A DNA stretch of 64,000 nucleotides from Ananas comosus (Eukaryota; Streptophyta; Magnoliopsida; Poales; Bromeliaceae). Position 1 is the stretch's first letter, and each line of letters begins with the position of its first letter. The translations under genes were made by a program, and so were the position numbers. Shown piece by piece: positions 21,428 to 34,738 of the stretch. Location of the stretch: the NCBI RefSeq assembly GCF_001540865.1, contig NC_033622.1, positions 158,220 to 222,219 on the forward strand. The letters run 5' to 3'. The notes under the pieces were generated by a model, which was not told where the DNA came from, did no database searches, and saw nothing but the letters and a program-made list of their open reading frames with translations.

Positions 21428-21817
21428 CCTTGGTTTGAGGATTCTAGAACTTTCTCTGTTAAGTTTTTGTTCATCATCTTTTATGAGAATAGGTGAATTT
21501 TTGACGTAATTGATTTCTCGTATGATCAGTCGCTAGGCCATAGGGAATAGAAAATAAGATGTAAATTCTCCTATCCCCTTCCTTAGTTTGGACATATCTA
21601 TTTTCTTAGTCCTGGCTCTAATGGCACCCTGAGGCATCAATTAGTCATGCTTATGTTCCATAGATTCATATATCTTATCAAGACATTGTACATATGCTTC
21701 TATTTAAAAATATATGGAAGTTCTTAGCTCATTTGAGATGCAATTGCAATGAAGTAATGTGACATTCTATGCCCTTTTCTCTTACCAATTTTCCCTGATT
21801 TTTTCCCCCCAGCAACG

Positions 21818-24800
21818 ATGGGTGTGATTGCAAGAAAGGTTTTTCCTGTCTGTGAGAGTTTATGTTTCTTGTGCCCTTCTTTGGGAGTAAGGTCTAGGCA
21901 TCCAGTGAAGCGGTACAAGAAACTTCTAGCTGAAATTTTTCCTCGAACACAGGTTTGTTTTAGTGCCTCTTAGTGATCTTTTTCAGGGTGCAATAGCATT
22001 TTATGTGGCTTGGACTATTATTTTTCTGATATCACCTATATGCTTTGTCATTAGTAGTACAAATGCATGTGCAAATGGCATGTGGTCTATGTTGCAGATA
22101 TGTAAAACAGGAAATACCGCTTAAATATTGCAAGGCAAGGAACTGACTGTATCTTGCTTCTTAGATATTCATGGTGCCTTTTCGCTTAATTTTGAGAGTT
22201 GGAAAAGAAAGATATTTTGCATTGTTTTGCTTGCTTGAGGACTTTTAGTGAGTGAAGCAGTGGTGACAATCTAAGAGGGCTGAAAAGGAGCCCAACAAGT
22301 TGTAGTCATCAAACTACTGATTTGGCCATAAGGAGTATGAGCAAGCAAAATCACATGCATTATCTCTAGGCTTCATTCTAGGGAGCATCTTTATAATAGT
22401 GGACTAATTATATTTTTAGCCCTTTATTATCATACCAGGAAGTTTGATCCAATAACTAATATTGCTGTAATTTGTACTTCGTCCAAATAGAGATCCGGAA
22501 CTACCTACTGCACATATTTTAGGCAGTTATTGCTCTCAGGATTATGGCATGGCATTGTTATAGTTTCTGTTTAAGTGATAGCTTTGTGAAAAGATGTATA
22601 TAATTGTAAGTTTCAATACTTGTCTTTCAGGAAGAAGAACCAAATGATCGGAAAATTGGTAAATTGTGTGAATATGCTTCTAAAAACCCTCTGCGCATTC
22701 CGAAGGTATTCTTTATCATCTTTTGAATCTGCTAAATCATTGTAATTTGGTATTTTGGTGTGCACGAAATAAATTGTTTTTCTTCTCCTAATTATTGAGT
22801 TCTTCTTATTCCTCTAAAAGGATTCAAATATAGGGCTGCATGGTTTTCCTGAAGTTTCTTTTGCTTAGTTCAGGTTATCATATAGTATGTAAAAATGGAG
22901 GAAGAATCAAAATTACATGTAATCAAAAGGCAATGTTCTAAAGTTTGAGTATTTTCTTATTATGTTTTGAAGTTTAACCTATGGATTTATATTTATCTAG
23001 GGGTTAGGATATGATGTTATTTGGTATCTGCAATCAACTAAGAAAGTATTCCTTGATAAATGTACAAGTGTAACCTATATTTGGTTCGCATTTGCTGCGA
23101 TGCTCACTTATTTTATGCCGATTTGTGTTTTTTTTCCATATATCTAACCCATATACTTAACATCACCTGCATATCACATATATGCCATGTTTGGCCACCC
23201 ATATTCAATGGCCAATTTTTGAAATGTTGGAAGATCTTGTTATTTGGTTATTTCAAGAGTACAATACTTAAATCCTATTAAGTTTATAGCTGAGTGAAAT
23301 TCTGTTCGTTAATTCTTATTTCATTTGTCTCAGAATGAGGTGCTTCTCGCAATTAACAGTTAACATTACTCTTTTTGAACTCACAGATTACGGTTGCTTC
23401 TTTTTTTCTTTTTTTTTTCCGCAGATAACGAATTATTTGGAACAAAGGTGTTACAGGGAATTGAGAAATGAGCACTTTGGGTATGCAAAAGTTATAATGT
23501 GCATTTATCGAAGACTGTTAATATCTTGTAGAGAACAAATGTAAGTTTCTTCTAACTATAAATTTTAATCTTCTTGCTAGTTTCTTGATGCTATTTTTCG
23601 TTTACAGAGCCATGCAGTTAGCTAGGATAAATACCCTTTACTGTTGTTTCTGTATTTTTGACTTAGACCTCTTGGATTAGTTAAAGAAGTTAAATACGGT
23701 GAATTGTGGGTACAGGCCCCTGTTTGCAAGCAGTTTACTGAGTATCATAAACACACTTTTCGATCAAACAAGACAGGATGAGATGCGCATAATTGGATGT
23801 CATACCTTCTTTGACTTTGTGAACACTCAGGTAGGCAGTTTGGTTTGGGGTTTCTATAAATTTTTCATGGAGTAATAAAGGATATGATAAAGCTTTAACT
23901 CATCTTTGGACTAATGCTTCCATTTAAATATTCTCCAGGTGGATGGTACATACCAGTTCAATCTGGAAGGCTTGCTACCGAGGCTTTGTCTGCTAGCTCA
24001 AGAAATGGGAGAAGATGAGAAGGCCTGCAATTTACGTGCAGCAGGCTTACAGGCCCTCTCTTCTATGGTAGTTTTACGTGCAATTGTGTTTGACAGTTGC
24101 ATTTTGTGTTGATTTTTACTGTAGAAGTATATCACTAACTTTTTGTTTTAAGACAAGTAATCAGTTGCAATTGCAATTTCAAAAGTTGGACTTAAATGCC
24201 TATTTTAATCTACGTACCTTAAACTATGGTGGTAACTTTAACAATGATGATGCTTGCAGTTTTATCTTGAACGGAGACTGAATTTTTATTGCATGAGGAA
24301 TGTAATTTTCTGAGATAGACATAAATCTGATTAGGAAATTGATATGGATTGCATGCATATTCTCACAGTGTAGGCATATGAGCATATTTTTGCATAAGAA
24401 TATCATAACCTTAAATAATGTCACAATTTTAAAGAGGCAGTGGCTAAAGTGAAACAGGACAGTCATCTCTTGAGAACCCAAAACATAAGCTGTTATCTTG
24501 TATGACTCATCCAGGATCTCCAATGTCCTTGGAGGATTTTTGTCATACATGAGTCAAATTTTTCTCAAAGAATCCTCTTATAATAATTCTCAAATTCTCT
24601 CAAAAGAACATCTGAGAAGAACCTCACCGTATTAATGTTAGAGTACTGGTTCGACAATCGTATAAATTTTAGCTATTCAAGCTAAAGAGACCATAAACAG
24701 CTGTTTTAATGTCTCTCGCCATATGCACTCATAATCCAGTAATATTCTGTATCTAGTCTCTCAAGTTTGTTTTTACAAACCTTTAGATTGTTTATTAATG

Positions 24801-27800
24801 ATTACCAATTATGAAGTAAAATGTGAGTATGGAATTTCACCTTTCCGCATAATTGGAAGTCAAGCATATAGTAGTCTAGATTGCTTGTGCAATCTTCTTG
24901 GTTTGTCAAGAAGTATGATGACAGTTCCTAATGACTATAAATATGTCGACCTTGATGAATTTAATATTGCAAATTGTTATTCGTTTTGTTTGACACTTCA
25001 GTAAAGTTGTTCTTTTTTGTAAAATTCTTTTAAGTTGCTTCTTTTGCTTATGAAATGGTTTTTCACGATCTTGATTGCTCTGTCCCTTTGGATCTTGTAA
25101 AATATATATTCTTTCAAGAAATGATGCCTTTTATATTTCCTGGAATATTCAATGTACATGCTAAGTGAAATGCCAAACATTTGAAACTATATTGCTTTGT
25201 TATGATGAGCAGATTTGGTTTATGGGTGAACTTTCACATATCTCATCGGAATTTGACAATGTAAGTAATACCTATCATTTTTTTTCTCGGACTTGAGATA
25301 CTAATTTTGCATTTATTTTGGTCCATACAATGACTGTCTTTTCTTATAATTTCAGTTGCCTATCATGTTTGATGCAGTTGAAACAATACTTTATTATCGG
25401 ATGATCTGCATTATTTAGAGAATAATTGCGATCCCTTGTAGTCGAAACATGCTTGAGGAGCTCTTTCTATTTCTATCAGAATCTCTTACTCCCTCAAAAT
25501 TTACAGTGTTTCACTTCATTCTTTAGGTTGTTTCGGTAGTTCTGGAAAACTATGGATCCCCAAAAAAGTCAGATGATTCTCATGAAGGTAATCAAACCTC
25601 CCAAAACCGGTGGGTGCAAGAAGTCCTTAAAGCCGAGGGTCATGTCTCTCCTTCCCCATTTATCATGTCTAGGGTTCCATCCTGGAGAAGCATTGTTGAT
25701 AAAGGAGTTAATTTGCCAATGTAATACAACGTGACCCATAACATCTTATTACTTCTTTGATTATTTGAGTTTTCCTTGCATGTGCTACCCAAAAATATTT
25801 ACATAAATACTCCCGATAGCATAATTGCCTGCATTCATGGCCCTGCCAAGGCATTTATGAGAAAACTGCTGTGGCATATATGCGCCTGGCTGGGGCTTAT
25901 GCACAAATGAATAAGGTATTCAGGAGCATGCCTGCATATCTCGCTTTGTGGAGGTGTTTGTGCAACTTTACATGTTTGCAGGAGTATTTACACAAAGAGC
26001 CCTAGATCATTAGTTTCTCTGAAGAAATTTTCTTATTCTTCTTCACTGTTTCAGGGAAGAAGCCACGAGCCCTAACTTTTGGTCCAGGGTTTGTATACAC
26101 AACATGGCCAGGCTGGGCAAGGAGGCCACTACTATCCGACGTGCTTTGGAGTCTTTATTTCGATACTTTGACAACAATGATTCATGGTCATCGAAGAACA
26201 GGCTCGCTTTGGGCGTGCTATTGGATATGCAATTTTTAATGGAAAAGTCAGGTTGTTGCTTATATGTAGTCAATTTAGTTTGGCTGTGGTTTCAGTTACA
26301 TCTTCAGAGTTTCAATTTTATAATTTAGTCCATGAAGTTGTTTGATATTGCTATTAAACTCTTCTGTTAGTCTGGTGCCAAAATATAACTGCAGCAATCA
26401 GTATTTGTTGAAACGTTAGTTTTTTGAGGTTTCAACATTAAAATTGGTTAACTTACAAGGAGGACTCAGTCGTTAAAAGGAACAAATTTTAATTACTAAA
26501 CAAGTAAATTGAATTTATGAGAACATAACTAAAATCTTCAGGAATTAAAATTGTAATTAATACCTGTTACCCTTCATGTTTAGCCAACTAAAAGATCGTT
26601 ACTGCCTGATGCCAGTACTTGGTCTTTTTATTCATTTTTTAACTTCTATCACATGGTCATTATCAGGGCAAAACACACATTTGTTGATATCGATATTGAT
26701 AAAGCATCTTGAACATAAAGCCATTTTAAAGCAGCCTGAGATGCAGCTTAGCATAGTAGAAGTAACAGCGACCCTTGCTGAACAATCAAAAGCGCAGGCC
26801 TCTGTAGCAATTATAGGAGCAATAAGTGACCTTGTAAGGCATTTGAGGAAAACAATGCACTTTTCTCTGGGAAGTGAAGAGCATGGGGATGAGATAATCA
26901 AATGGAACGACAAGTTCCGAACAGCAGTTGATGATTGTCTTGTTCAGTTATCTAAAAAGGTTTGTTCTCTTTCTGCAAAGTCTTTGTATTTCAAGAATTT
27001 ACATACTATTATGTGGCTTTTGTGGAAGCAACATTGTAGCTCGAGAGGTTTGGTTTGCTTTATAAATTAGCTAGAGATGCTTACAAATATACACCTGTAA
27101 ATTATCCATTCATGAGTATACTCCTGCAAAATCAGAATCTTTACTTATGCCCCAGAAAAATTTTAACTTTCTGCCTGCATAAGGGTATTTTTGCAAGACA
27201 TTTTATTTGAAATAATTATTCAGAAAGTTCAGATTTTTTAGGGGAATATAAGGGAGTGTACATGATTTTGCAGGGATATGTATGTAAGAGTCCTTTTTAG
27301 ATGAGATGAACGCAAAGGACATATTTTGACTAGAAATTCTGCGTGATTTTTTTTTTTTATGATTTTAGCATGATATTTAAGAACTTCCTTGAAAGTATCA
27401 ATTAATGCAATAACTTTATTGGCCAGGTCGGTGATGCTGGGCCTGTTCTTGACATGATGGCGGTGATGTTAGAAAATATATCTAACACTGTTTCAGTAGC
27501 TCGATCAACAATCTCTGCTGTTTATCGGACGGCTCAGATAATTGCATCTGTACCAAATCTTTCGTACCAGAACAAGGTGCGTCAAAGAAATTCTAATCTG
27601 AAATATCTTAATATATCACAAGGTTAATATGAACAAATGCTTCGAGTATTGCAGGCATTTCCTGAAGCTCTGTTTCATCAATTGCTACTAGCTATGGTTC
27701 ACCCTGATCATGAAACGCGTGTGGGGGCCCACCGTATATTTTCTGTCGTGCTCGTTCCGTCTTCTGTGTGTCCTTTTACTCTTTCAGCCATTCCCGAATC

Positions 27801-30800
27801 ACCTAGTATATATGACCTTCGAAGAACACTCTCACGGACCGTCTCCGTCTTCTCCTCTTCTGCTGCTCTTTTTGAGAAGTTGCGAAGGGACAAATGCTCC
27901 TTTAGGGAAAGTGCCATCCAAGAAAATCCCCATAATGATGACGTACGGCAAAATAGCATCAATAATCAAAGGCTTTATAAGTTGCAGTCATCTCAAAGCC
28001 GGGTTCGTAGTTTGAAGAGTCCCTCTGTCTCTTTATCTATGGACATAAGTTCCGTGACCAAGTCACCCCAAGATAATGTATGTTTTTTCTATTGCAGTTT
28101 CGGCAATTATATTATGAATAATTTTTAGCAATGCACAAGTAATCTGAAAAGAATTTGTCCCTTCAATGAATGAACTTCAGGAACCGGTTTCCTTGAGGCT
28201 TAGCAATCGACAGATCACGCTTTTGCTGTCGTCGATCTGGGCTCAGGCTATATCTCCTCAAAATACTCCTGCGAACTACGAGGCTATTGCTCATACTTAC
28301 AGCCTAATATTGTTGTTCTCTCGACCCAAGGTAAAGTAATTGTTGAGATTGGGGTTCTCTTTGATTTTTTTTTTTTTTTTTTTTTTCAAGTCATCCTTTT
28401 GTACTTCCTTGATGATATTATGGCTCGTCTTCTCAACTTTATCATAATTTTTGTAGTAGTTCTTACATTTGAGGTGCATGAACATCCAAGAATACAATTT
28501 GCTAGTTTAGATTTAGTGATCGAAAGAACTAAACTATAAATATGACGTCCTTCCTCGAATTCTTTTGAGTGCATATATACATAATCAGAATGAGAAAGTC
28601 ACTCTCTCCCGATGTTGCCCTCACACTAGTCACTACTGTATCGACCAATGTACTAGACAACCCTTTCTTTCTTTCAATCCTTGGCATAAAATTTTGATAA
28701 GTAAATACTTATGTTCTTTCTTTGTGTTAATAACTCATATCTGATGGCCACTATTTCAACTGAAAATGATTATACATTTCTTATGATTAAGTATTTATGT
28801 ATCTTCGCTGTTTAATCTGTTTGACATATTCTCATTTTCTTATTTCACCGTCACTTTTTCCAGACAACAATCCATGAGGCTCTGACTCGAAGTTTCCAAC
28901 TTGCATTCTCTTTGAGAAACACTGCTCTTGCACAAGGGGGTAAGCTTTTCGAAATTTTCAGCTCATCGTGAGTGATAGTTCTAGCTTTTTTGCACTTCCC
29001 TTTGACACTTATGGCTACTCTTGATCTTGGGTGTCTACACGAACAGCTAGAAGTATCGCCCTGATATTGTATTTCTTTTCTAAAAGTTGTAAAGGTATTC
29101 TAACTATTGCAATTCCACTTGCTTCTAGGTTCGCTGCCACCATCACGCTGTCGATCCCTATTTATACTCTCGACCGCTATGATTGTGTTTGCTTCAAGAG
29201 CTTTTAGTGTTGCACCTCTTATACCGATCGTTAAGTCATCACTAAATGAGAAAACGGTATGTAACTAGGTATCTATGGCCTGGCTTTTGTTAGTAGTGAC
29301 AAGAAAACTGTATGTAATTAGCTATCTATAGTCTTGCTTTCTTTAGTTTAGTTGGTTTCTTTTCATTTTGTTTAGTTTTGTTTAAGATATCTTGCATTCG
29401 TACCCTTGCGATTGCGCAATATTGCATGAATATCCTTGTAAAGTTGGTTTGTGCTTATGCCTCCCTTGAAAAACTGTATATATTTGCATTCAAGCCCTTG
29501 CAGGGTCTCCATGCAAAATCTATTTTTGCACAGATACCCCTGTGCAGGGTATGTGCACAAAATAAACAAGATTTCAAGGAGATGCTTTCAGATGTGTGTG
29601 CACAATTTTGCATATTTTGAAGGGGTATATATCTAAAAAATCCTAGTGTATTGGTTTTTTACAGATTAAAATTAGTTGTAATAACTTCTGCATAATTTTT
29701 AATTGCGGTTCTCATACCAGATCGATCCTTTTCTCTGTTTGGTTGAAGACTCCAAACTTGAGGCCGTGAACAGTTTATCTAATCATCAGACAAGAGTTTA
29801 TGGATCAAAGGAGGACGATGATAGTGCTTTGAAGTCTCTTTCAGCTGTAGAACTTACCGACAGCCAGTCAAAAGAGTCCATGGTGTCCATGATCGTGAAT
29901 AGCATAAGAGATCTACCCGATGTAATGTCTCCTAAAAATCCTGTTTATGATTACTTCCTGTACTTCGAATTTTTGGCATATATATGTACATATCATATGT
30001 ACCCCTCAAATATCTAGCACCTTATATAAAGTATGCTCATATCAAACTTGGAGAGTCATCCTATCTGTGGGGGAAGGTTGGTCTTCTGTTAGAGGAACTT
30101 TTTTCTTCAAAAGCAGCATTGCGGTAGTCCAATTTTTGTGTGTGTAGAAAGTTGAGCTTTTAAAGGGGCATATATGCAGATTGGATTTTGAAAGAACATA
30201 TATTCATGTAATTAGATATTTTGAAGGGGTATATATGTTATATTGTTGTTGCAAATGTTTCTTTATGTATGTTTGTTGGCTTATCTGCACTATCTACAGT
30301 CAGAGTTGTCCAGCATTGAGAAGCAACTATTAAGTGACTTCTTGCCCGATGATATATGCCCATTGGGTGCTCAGTTTGTGGAACAGATGCCGTGTAAGAA
30401 TGACGACAACTATCAAGATGAGGTGCTAAACATTTAAATACTCTGATTTATGTGTCAATTATTTGAATTTTTTACTTAAACATGATGATTGTATCGTCCA
30501 GGCCATGCTTGCTGCTATCTCCGGTGAGGATGATCTCTTTATTGAAGCATTTGAAAGTACAGCAGATCAAAGTGCGCTTGCATCTGCAGACACATCAAAT
30601 CTTCTGAGCGTCAACCAGCTTTTAGAGACAGTAAGTATACACTTTTTTTCCTTTCACTACCAAATTGGTATTCTTTATTCATTAATCCTAGATTTTGACT
30701 ATCTTTACCAGCTCTTCCCTTCTACTCTTCTTGGTTTCAAACCCTTTTCAGTTTGTCAAATTTTGCATTGAAACCTATCATCCATGCCAGTAAAAATTTT

Positions 30801-32004
30801 CCTGAAATGTCTCTGAAAAAGTAAATACCCTAGAAAATCATTGAAAACTTTTAACAATATACACAGATTTTTATCTAGATTAACAAGGTTAAAAATTAGA
30901 AAGTTAAACAGGATAGAAATTAGTTGAAGCGTATAAAAGTATCCGAAGGCATTCCAATGAGCTTCAGTGGGAGATAATGATCCAAGTAAATATAAATGTT
31001 GCTCTGAAGTCATTCCTTTTGTTCTGATTGCATCTGCCATGTTCTTCTCCTAGCCATGATAATTCGCTTGAGATACTAATTGAAACGTTGGAAGCCATTT
31101 TTCAGTAAAAACATATTAATGTCGCAACAAAACTAAGCTGTGCAACTGTTGATTTTTTAGCAGTACTGTGTAATTTATCTCCTATAATTTGCTCTCATGT
31201 TTTTTCAGGTTTTGGAGACAGCATGGCAGGTGGGAAGGATGTCGGTTTCGACGACCCCTGACATTCCATTTAAGGAAATGACCAGTCACTGCGAGGCTCT
31301 TCTTATGGGGAAACAACAGAAGATGCTGGCTTTGATGAACTCGCAGCGAAAGCAGGGAACCGTTCTTAGTGGTGGATACTCACAAGATCAAAGTGAGACA
31401 AAAGAGTCCTCATATTTGCTTGGAGGCCAGTTCGAAAAGGTACAATAAATTTGAATCTTTCTTTCTGTAGTTCTAAATTCCTGTTGTATGTGGATATAGT
31501 AATCTATATGCATTAGCAAGTATAATGGTTCTCCCTGTTACGCGTTTTTATCAGTCAAAGCTGCTCAAAAGTGCAGCAGTTTCATGATTTGGATAAAAAA
31601 GAAAGGTTAATTAAAATTTAGTCCCTGAAGTTTGCCCCTCGATTTCTACTACGTTTTGATAGTTTCAATTTCACCATTTATGACCGTAAAAAGATTTCCA
31701 AACTGTTTATCGCTTCTGAAACTTTTATGTAATGTAAACCTCTCTTGTCTAAATATACTAACTTTCCTCTTTGATGACTTAAAAACGTTTAAATTTGTTT
31801 CACTGTTATCATTCGCAATATTCCTTTCTGTGTTAACAGTGCAAGCATTTTACACTGCAGAGTAGCAATCCTTTCCTTGAGCTGAATGTGGATGCATACC
31901 CCAAAAACCTATTTGCGGGCACTTCGAATTCGAGTGATAGCCATTTCCTCAAGCTCCCGGCATCAAGCCCTTACGATAACTTTCTAAGGGCCGCTGGCTG
32001 CTGA
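21818..32004 (+). CDS. SRL2: EFR3 / SEMI-ROLLED LEAF 2-type armadillo scaffold protein, 1018 aa, complete
   Basis: EFR3 proteins anchor phosphatidylinositol 4-kinase at the plasma membrane; plant homologues include rice SRL2 and Arabidopsis EFOP proteins. Nineteen coding exons: 21818-21952, 22631-22705, 23425-23540, 23716-23830, 23939-24067, 25213-25260, 25527-25720, 26055-26251, 26667-26959, 27427-27576, 27655-28077, 28181-28330, 28864-28939, 29129-29256, 29721-29921, 30300-30422, 30502-30630, 31209-31439 and 31861-32004. They sum to 3057 nt, in frame at every junction. The N-terminus MGVIARKVFPVCESLCFLCP has cysteines at 12, 16 and 19 and then a basic patch (RSRHPVKRYKK), the expected palmitoyl/acidic-lipid membrane anchor. 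Helical-repeat blocks follow, including LFHQLLLAMVHPDHETRVGA and HRIFSVVLVPSSVCP. Length fits the family (about 1000 aa). The small exon at 25213 (WFMGELSHISSEFDN) is easily missed. Confidence 0.95.
25791..26003. repeat. Intron-biased inverted-repeat element, copy in EFR3 intron
   Basis: TATTTACATAAATACTCCCG on the left is inverted by TTGCAGGAGTATTTACACAA on the right. Same family as 27078-27299. Non-coding. Confidence 0.55.
27078..27299. repeat. Intron-biased inverted-repeat element, copy in EFR3 intron
   Basis: CTTACAAATATACACCTGTA on the left is matched in inverse by CAGGGATATGTATGTAAG on the right. A second inner pair is CTCCTGCAAAATCAG against CATGATTTTGCAGGG. Non-coding, about 220 bp. 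Confidence 0.6.
29385..29640. repeat. Intron-biased inverted-repeat element, copy in EFR3 intron
   Basis: Repeated CTTGCAGGGT / CCCTGTGCAGGG words and a right end of AAGGGGTATATATCTAAAAA. Related right-end words recur at about 30160-30240 in the next intron. Ends uncertain. Confidence 0.4.
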
Positions 32005-33090
32005 GTTGGCACTAAGGAGAGTACATAGCCAAAAAAAAAAGATTAAAGAAAGGGGTTAAACCCTCGTATTAACGTCGTTGTGGATTAGCCTTGTAAAGTA
32101 GCTTTGCTTAGCCAAAATGCTTGTGCTTTGGCTCTTGCTTTGTCCTCTATGCGGCCACTGGGCATTTTGTCGCAACGGTCGTAGAGGGTTAACATTTTAT
32201 TTTGTTTTATCCTCACCCCATTCTTTTATTGTATAGGATTGTAGAAAAAAAATTTTCCTTATATTTTGGTGGTCGCGTCATCGGTTGTAGTGAGAGGGGT
32301 ATGGTTGATTTGTTTCCTGGTAAATCATTTAAATCATTTATGTCATGAGGGAGGAAAATTCTCCCGAGAAGGGAAAGTGGCCTGTGATTGATTTAACCTG
32401 AGTTTAAAACTCGCGCTATCGACGATTGAGCAGTGAGCTTATATTTTACCAAAACTCGATTTATCAGAATTATTTCTGAGCCTTTGGTCGGAGTCTTGAT
32501 CTTCATGTTTGGGCTTATTGTGTTTCACCCTTTTGCCTTTGTGATAAGTTACTAACCTGATTCTCTAGACAATAGTTTGATGTACAAGTGCTAAACAATT
32601 CTCTCTATCAAAAGATTGTCCTGATTATTGTAATTAGATTCTTCATGTGAGGCAAAACTTCCTCTTTCCTCCACACTGCATAAATTTGTTGCATCTTATT
32701 TTTATGGTTTTATATGATAGTTATTACTCTTGTTATCATTACTGTTGCTTTTTAATTGAGGTGTTTGATATACACTTTTTAGATCTTCAAGGTACTACTC
32801 GAGATCTAAGGATAGTTGATGGTACAGGGATTGTAATTATACGGTCCATTTTACTCCTTTTATGAGTTGAATTATCGGGTTTAGGGTCCACAAATGTGGT
32901 CACGCTCGCACCTTTTTATAATTTTTCTTTTTTCCTGGTACACCATCCAAGGTACCAATTTGCCGGTTTAGTGGCAGACCAGTTCTGCTGGTCCGATTTG
33001 CTCGCACTTCAAAAAAAAAATATATATATTTAAAAAAAAGTAGAAAAAAGAAAAAAGAAAAGCTATCTTAGTTTTTCTTGCTCCTTTTTT
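32005..33090. other. EFR3 3' UTR and downstream intergenic DNA
   Basis: The first few hundred bases are probably 3' UTR (T-rich, no obvious canonical AATAAA site). The rest is AT-rich and I see no coding region or structured repeat. Confidence 0.45.
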
Positions 33091-33171
33091 CCCCTCCCTA
33101 CAGTACCAAACATATGAAAACGCATAAATTTATGATAATTTTTCATATGTTTGGTACTGTAGGGAGAGGGG
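33091..33171. repeat. Near-perfect 30-bp hairpin with 19-nt loop
   Basis: The left arm, beginning CCCCTCCCTACAGTACCAAA, is matched by the right arm, beginning TTTTCATATGTTTGGTACTG. Pairing is perfect over about 26 bp and continues with a two-base bulge. A 14-bp direct repeat, TATCTTAGTTTTTC, lies outside it at about 33064 and 33198. Could be a small foldback element or a young hairpin-RNA locus. Confidence 0.8.
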
Positions 33172-33623
33172 AATTCTAAAATATCGTAGTATTTCATATC
33201 TTAGTTTTTCATGCGTTTTGATTTAACCGAAAAATTTACATGATATTCATAATCCATCTCGGCTTAGTTTGGTATTGAGACCTATCTAATACTATTAGAT
33301 AAAATGGAGTTGAGAAAAAAATATATAGAGATATGCTTCTGCGTTCTCCGGTTGGACTGGGACCACAGAAAGTATATCGTAAGTATATCGTAACCGACTC
33401 ATCGCGATATGCGGAACGCAATATTATATACGGAAACAAACGGGTATTTTTTTAATGTACTTTCTCACCGCACGTAACGTAATTTTCTTGCAATCTCAAA
33501 CGAAGCCCTAAAATATTATTTACAGTAAATATCATTTATTACCTACTTTCGACTTTCGAGTCGAGTCATTAGATTAAATTCTATTTCTCCTACCATTTAA
33601 TGCTATCTCTCTACTATTTAAAG

Positions 33624-33626
<3 letters not shown>
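33172..33626. other. Intergenic DNA, nothing recognised
   Basis: AT-rich, no supported coding region. GTAAGTATATCGTAA words are repeated around 33370. Confidence 0.4.
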
Positions 33627-33673
<47 letters not shown>

Positions 33674-33701
33674 GTATATATATATATATATATATATATA
33701 G
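33627..33701. repeat. (CT)n followed by (TA)n microsatellite
   Basis: About 45 bases of CT repeat with one interruption, then about 25 bases of TA repeat, ending directly at the left end of a MITE (33702). Confidence 0.95.
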
Positions 33702-33904
33702 TGAAGCTAGAATACTTTTAGAAGTACCAAATAGGTGGTGCATTAGAGTTTTTAGCCCTTGGATTGTGAGATGTGAGGTTGAGATGATGATAATAGGTAG
33801 AATAGTGTTTGATCCAAGGGATATTAGTAATTATGGAGTGGATTCAAGGATTAGAAATTTAGAAGCACCAAGTGGGTGGTGTTTCTAAAAGTATCCTAGC
33901 TCAA
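33702..33904. mobile_element. MITE, family with GAGCTAGAATACT ends, copy 1
   Basis: The left end GAAGCTAGAATACTTTTAGA is the approximate inverse of the right end TCTAAAAGTATCCTAGCTCA over about 38 bp. The interior word TTTTTAGCCCTTGGAT is shared with copy 2. Non-coding. Confidence 0.75.
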
Positions 33905-33921
33905 CTCTCTCTATATATATA

Positions 33922-34100
33922 GAGTTGAGCTAGAATACTCTCAAAAGCACAAAGGGGTTGGTGCTTTTGAGTTTTTAGCCATTGGATGGAGAGATGTAGG
34001 ATTGAGATGATGGTAGTAGGTGGTGATAGGTGAAATAGTGTTTGATCCAAATATTATTAGTAATCAAGAAATAGATCCAAGTGCTAGAAACTCAAAGCAC
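33922..34100. mobile_element. MITE, same family, copy 2, right end truncated
   Basis: Starts GAGTTGAGCTAGAATACTCT directly after CTCTCT(TA)n and shares the interior with copy 1 (TTTTTAGCCATTGGATGGAG, TAGTGTTTGATCCAA). The right side stops at GAAACTCAAAGCACC without the expected end. Confidence 0.7.
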
Positions 34101-34738
34101 CCTACCCAAGTACCCAAGTACACAAAAAGAAAAAGAAAGAAAGAAAGAAAGAAAAAATAGGTATAAGAGAGAAAAAGCGCCCATCTTTTATCCGACAAGG
34201 CCCCGTGAAGCAACAGAAGGAGAATCGAGGCATGATCGTTTTATAGTGTAGGCGTTGAAAAGGAGAGCTCAAGGGATTTGATTTGGTTCCCTCCACACAC
34301 TGCACACTTCCGCAAAAAAAACTTTCTCCTCGCCAATAATCTATCTTACTTGCATTGAACAACAACATAAAAGAAACACATATATAGTTGTATACACACA
34401 TATATAGTAGTTTTTCTTGGGTAAATTTCAGTGGGAGATTACATTAGAATGTGCCATATTTTTATATAGGTGTTCCGAGGTTTCATTTTGCGTCATTTAG
34501 GGTCCGTCAACGAGACTCTGAATTGTTATTTTGGCCCAGGTTTTGATTTAACCGGGCCAAGGTCCTTTTCGAATTTGATTTTGAATTCAAATTTTCGGTT
34601 GAATTTTGTGCTCGTTATCCGATTCAAATATGATAAAAGCCCGAATTCTGATATATGTGAAATTAGAACAGCAGCTGTCGCAATTTTAATTAACGTAAAA
34701 GAAATTACAGCCGTCTATTCCGGGTTCGATTCTAAGTC
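34101..34738. other. Intergenic DNA, nothing recognised
   Basis: A GAAA-rich purine tract at about 34126-34155. Short frames only, none recognisable. Confidence 0.4.

Noticed and set aside
25552..25734. Separate 60-codon frame in the EFR3 region
   Set aside because: Shadow of EFR3 exon 25527-25720 in another frame.
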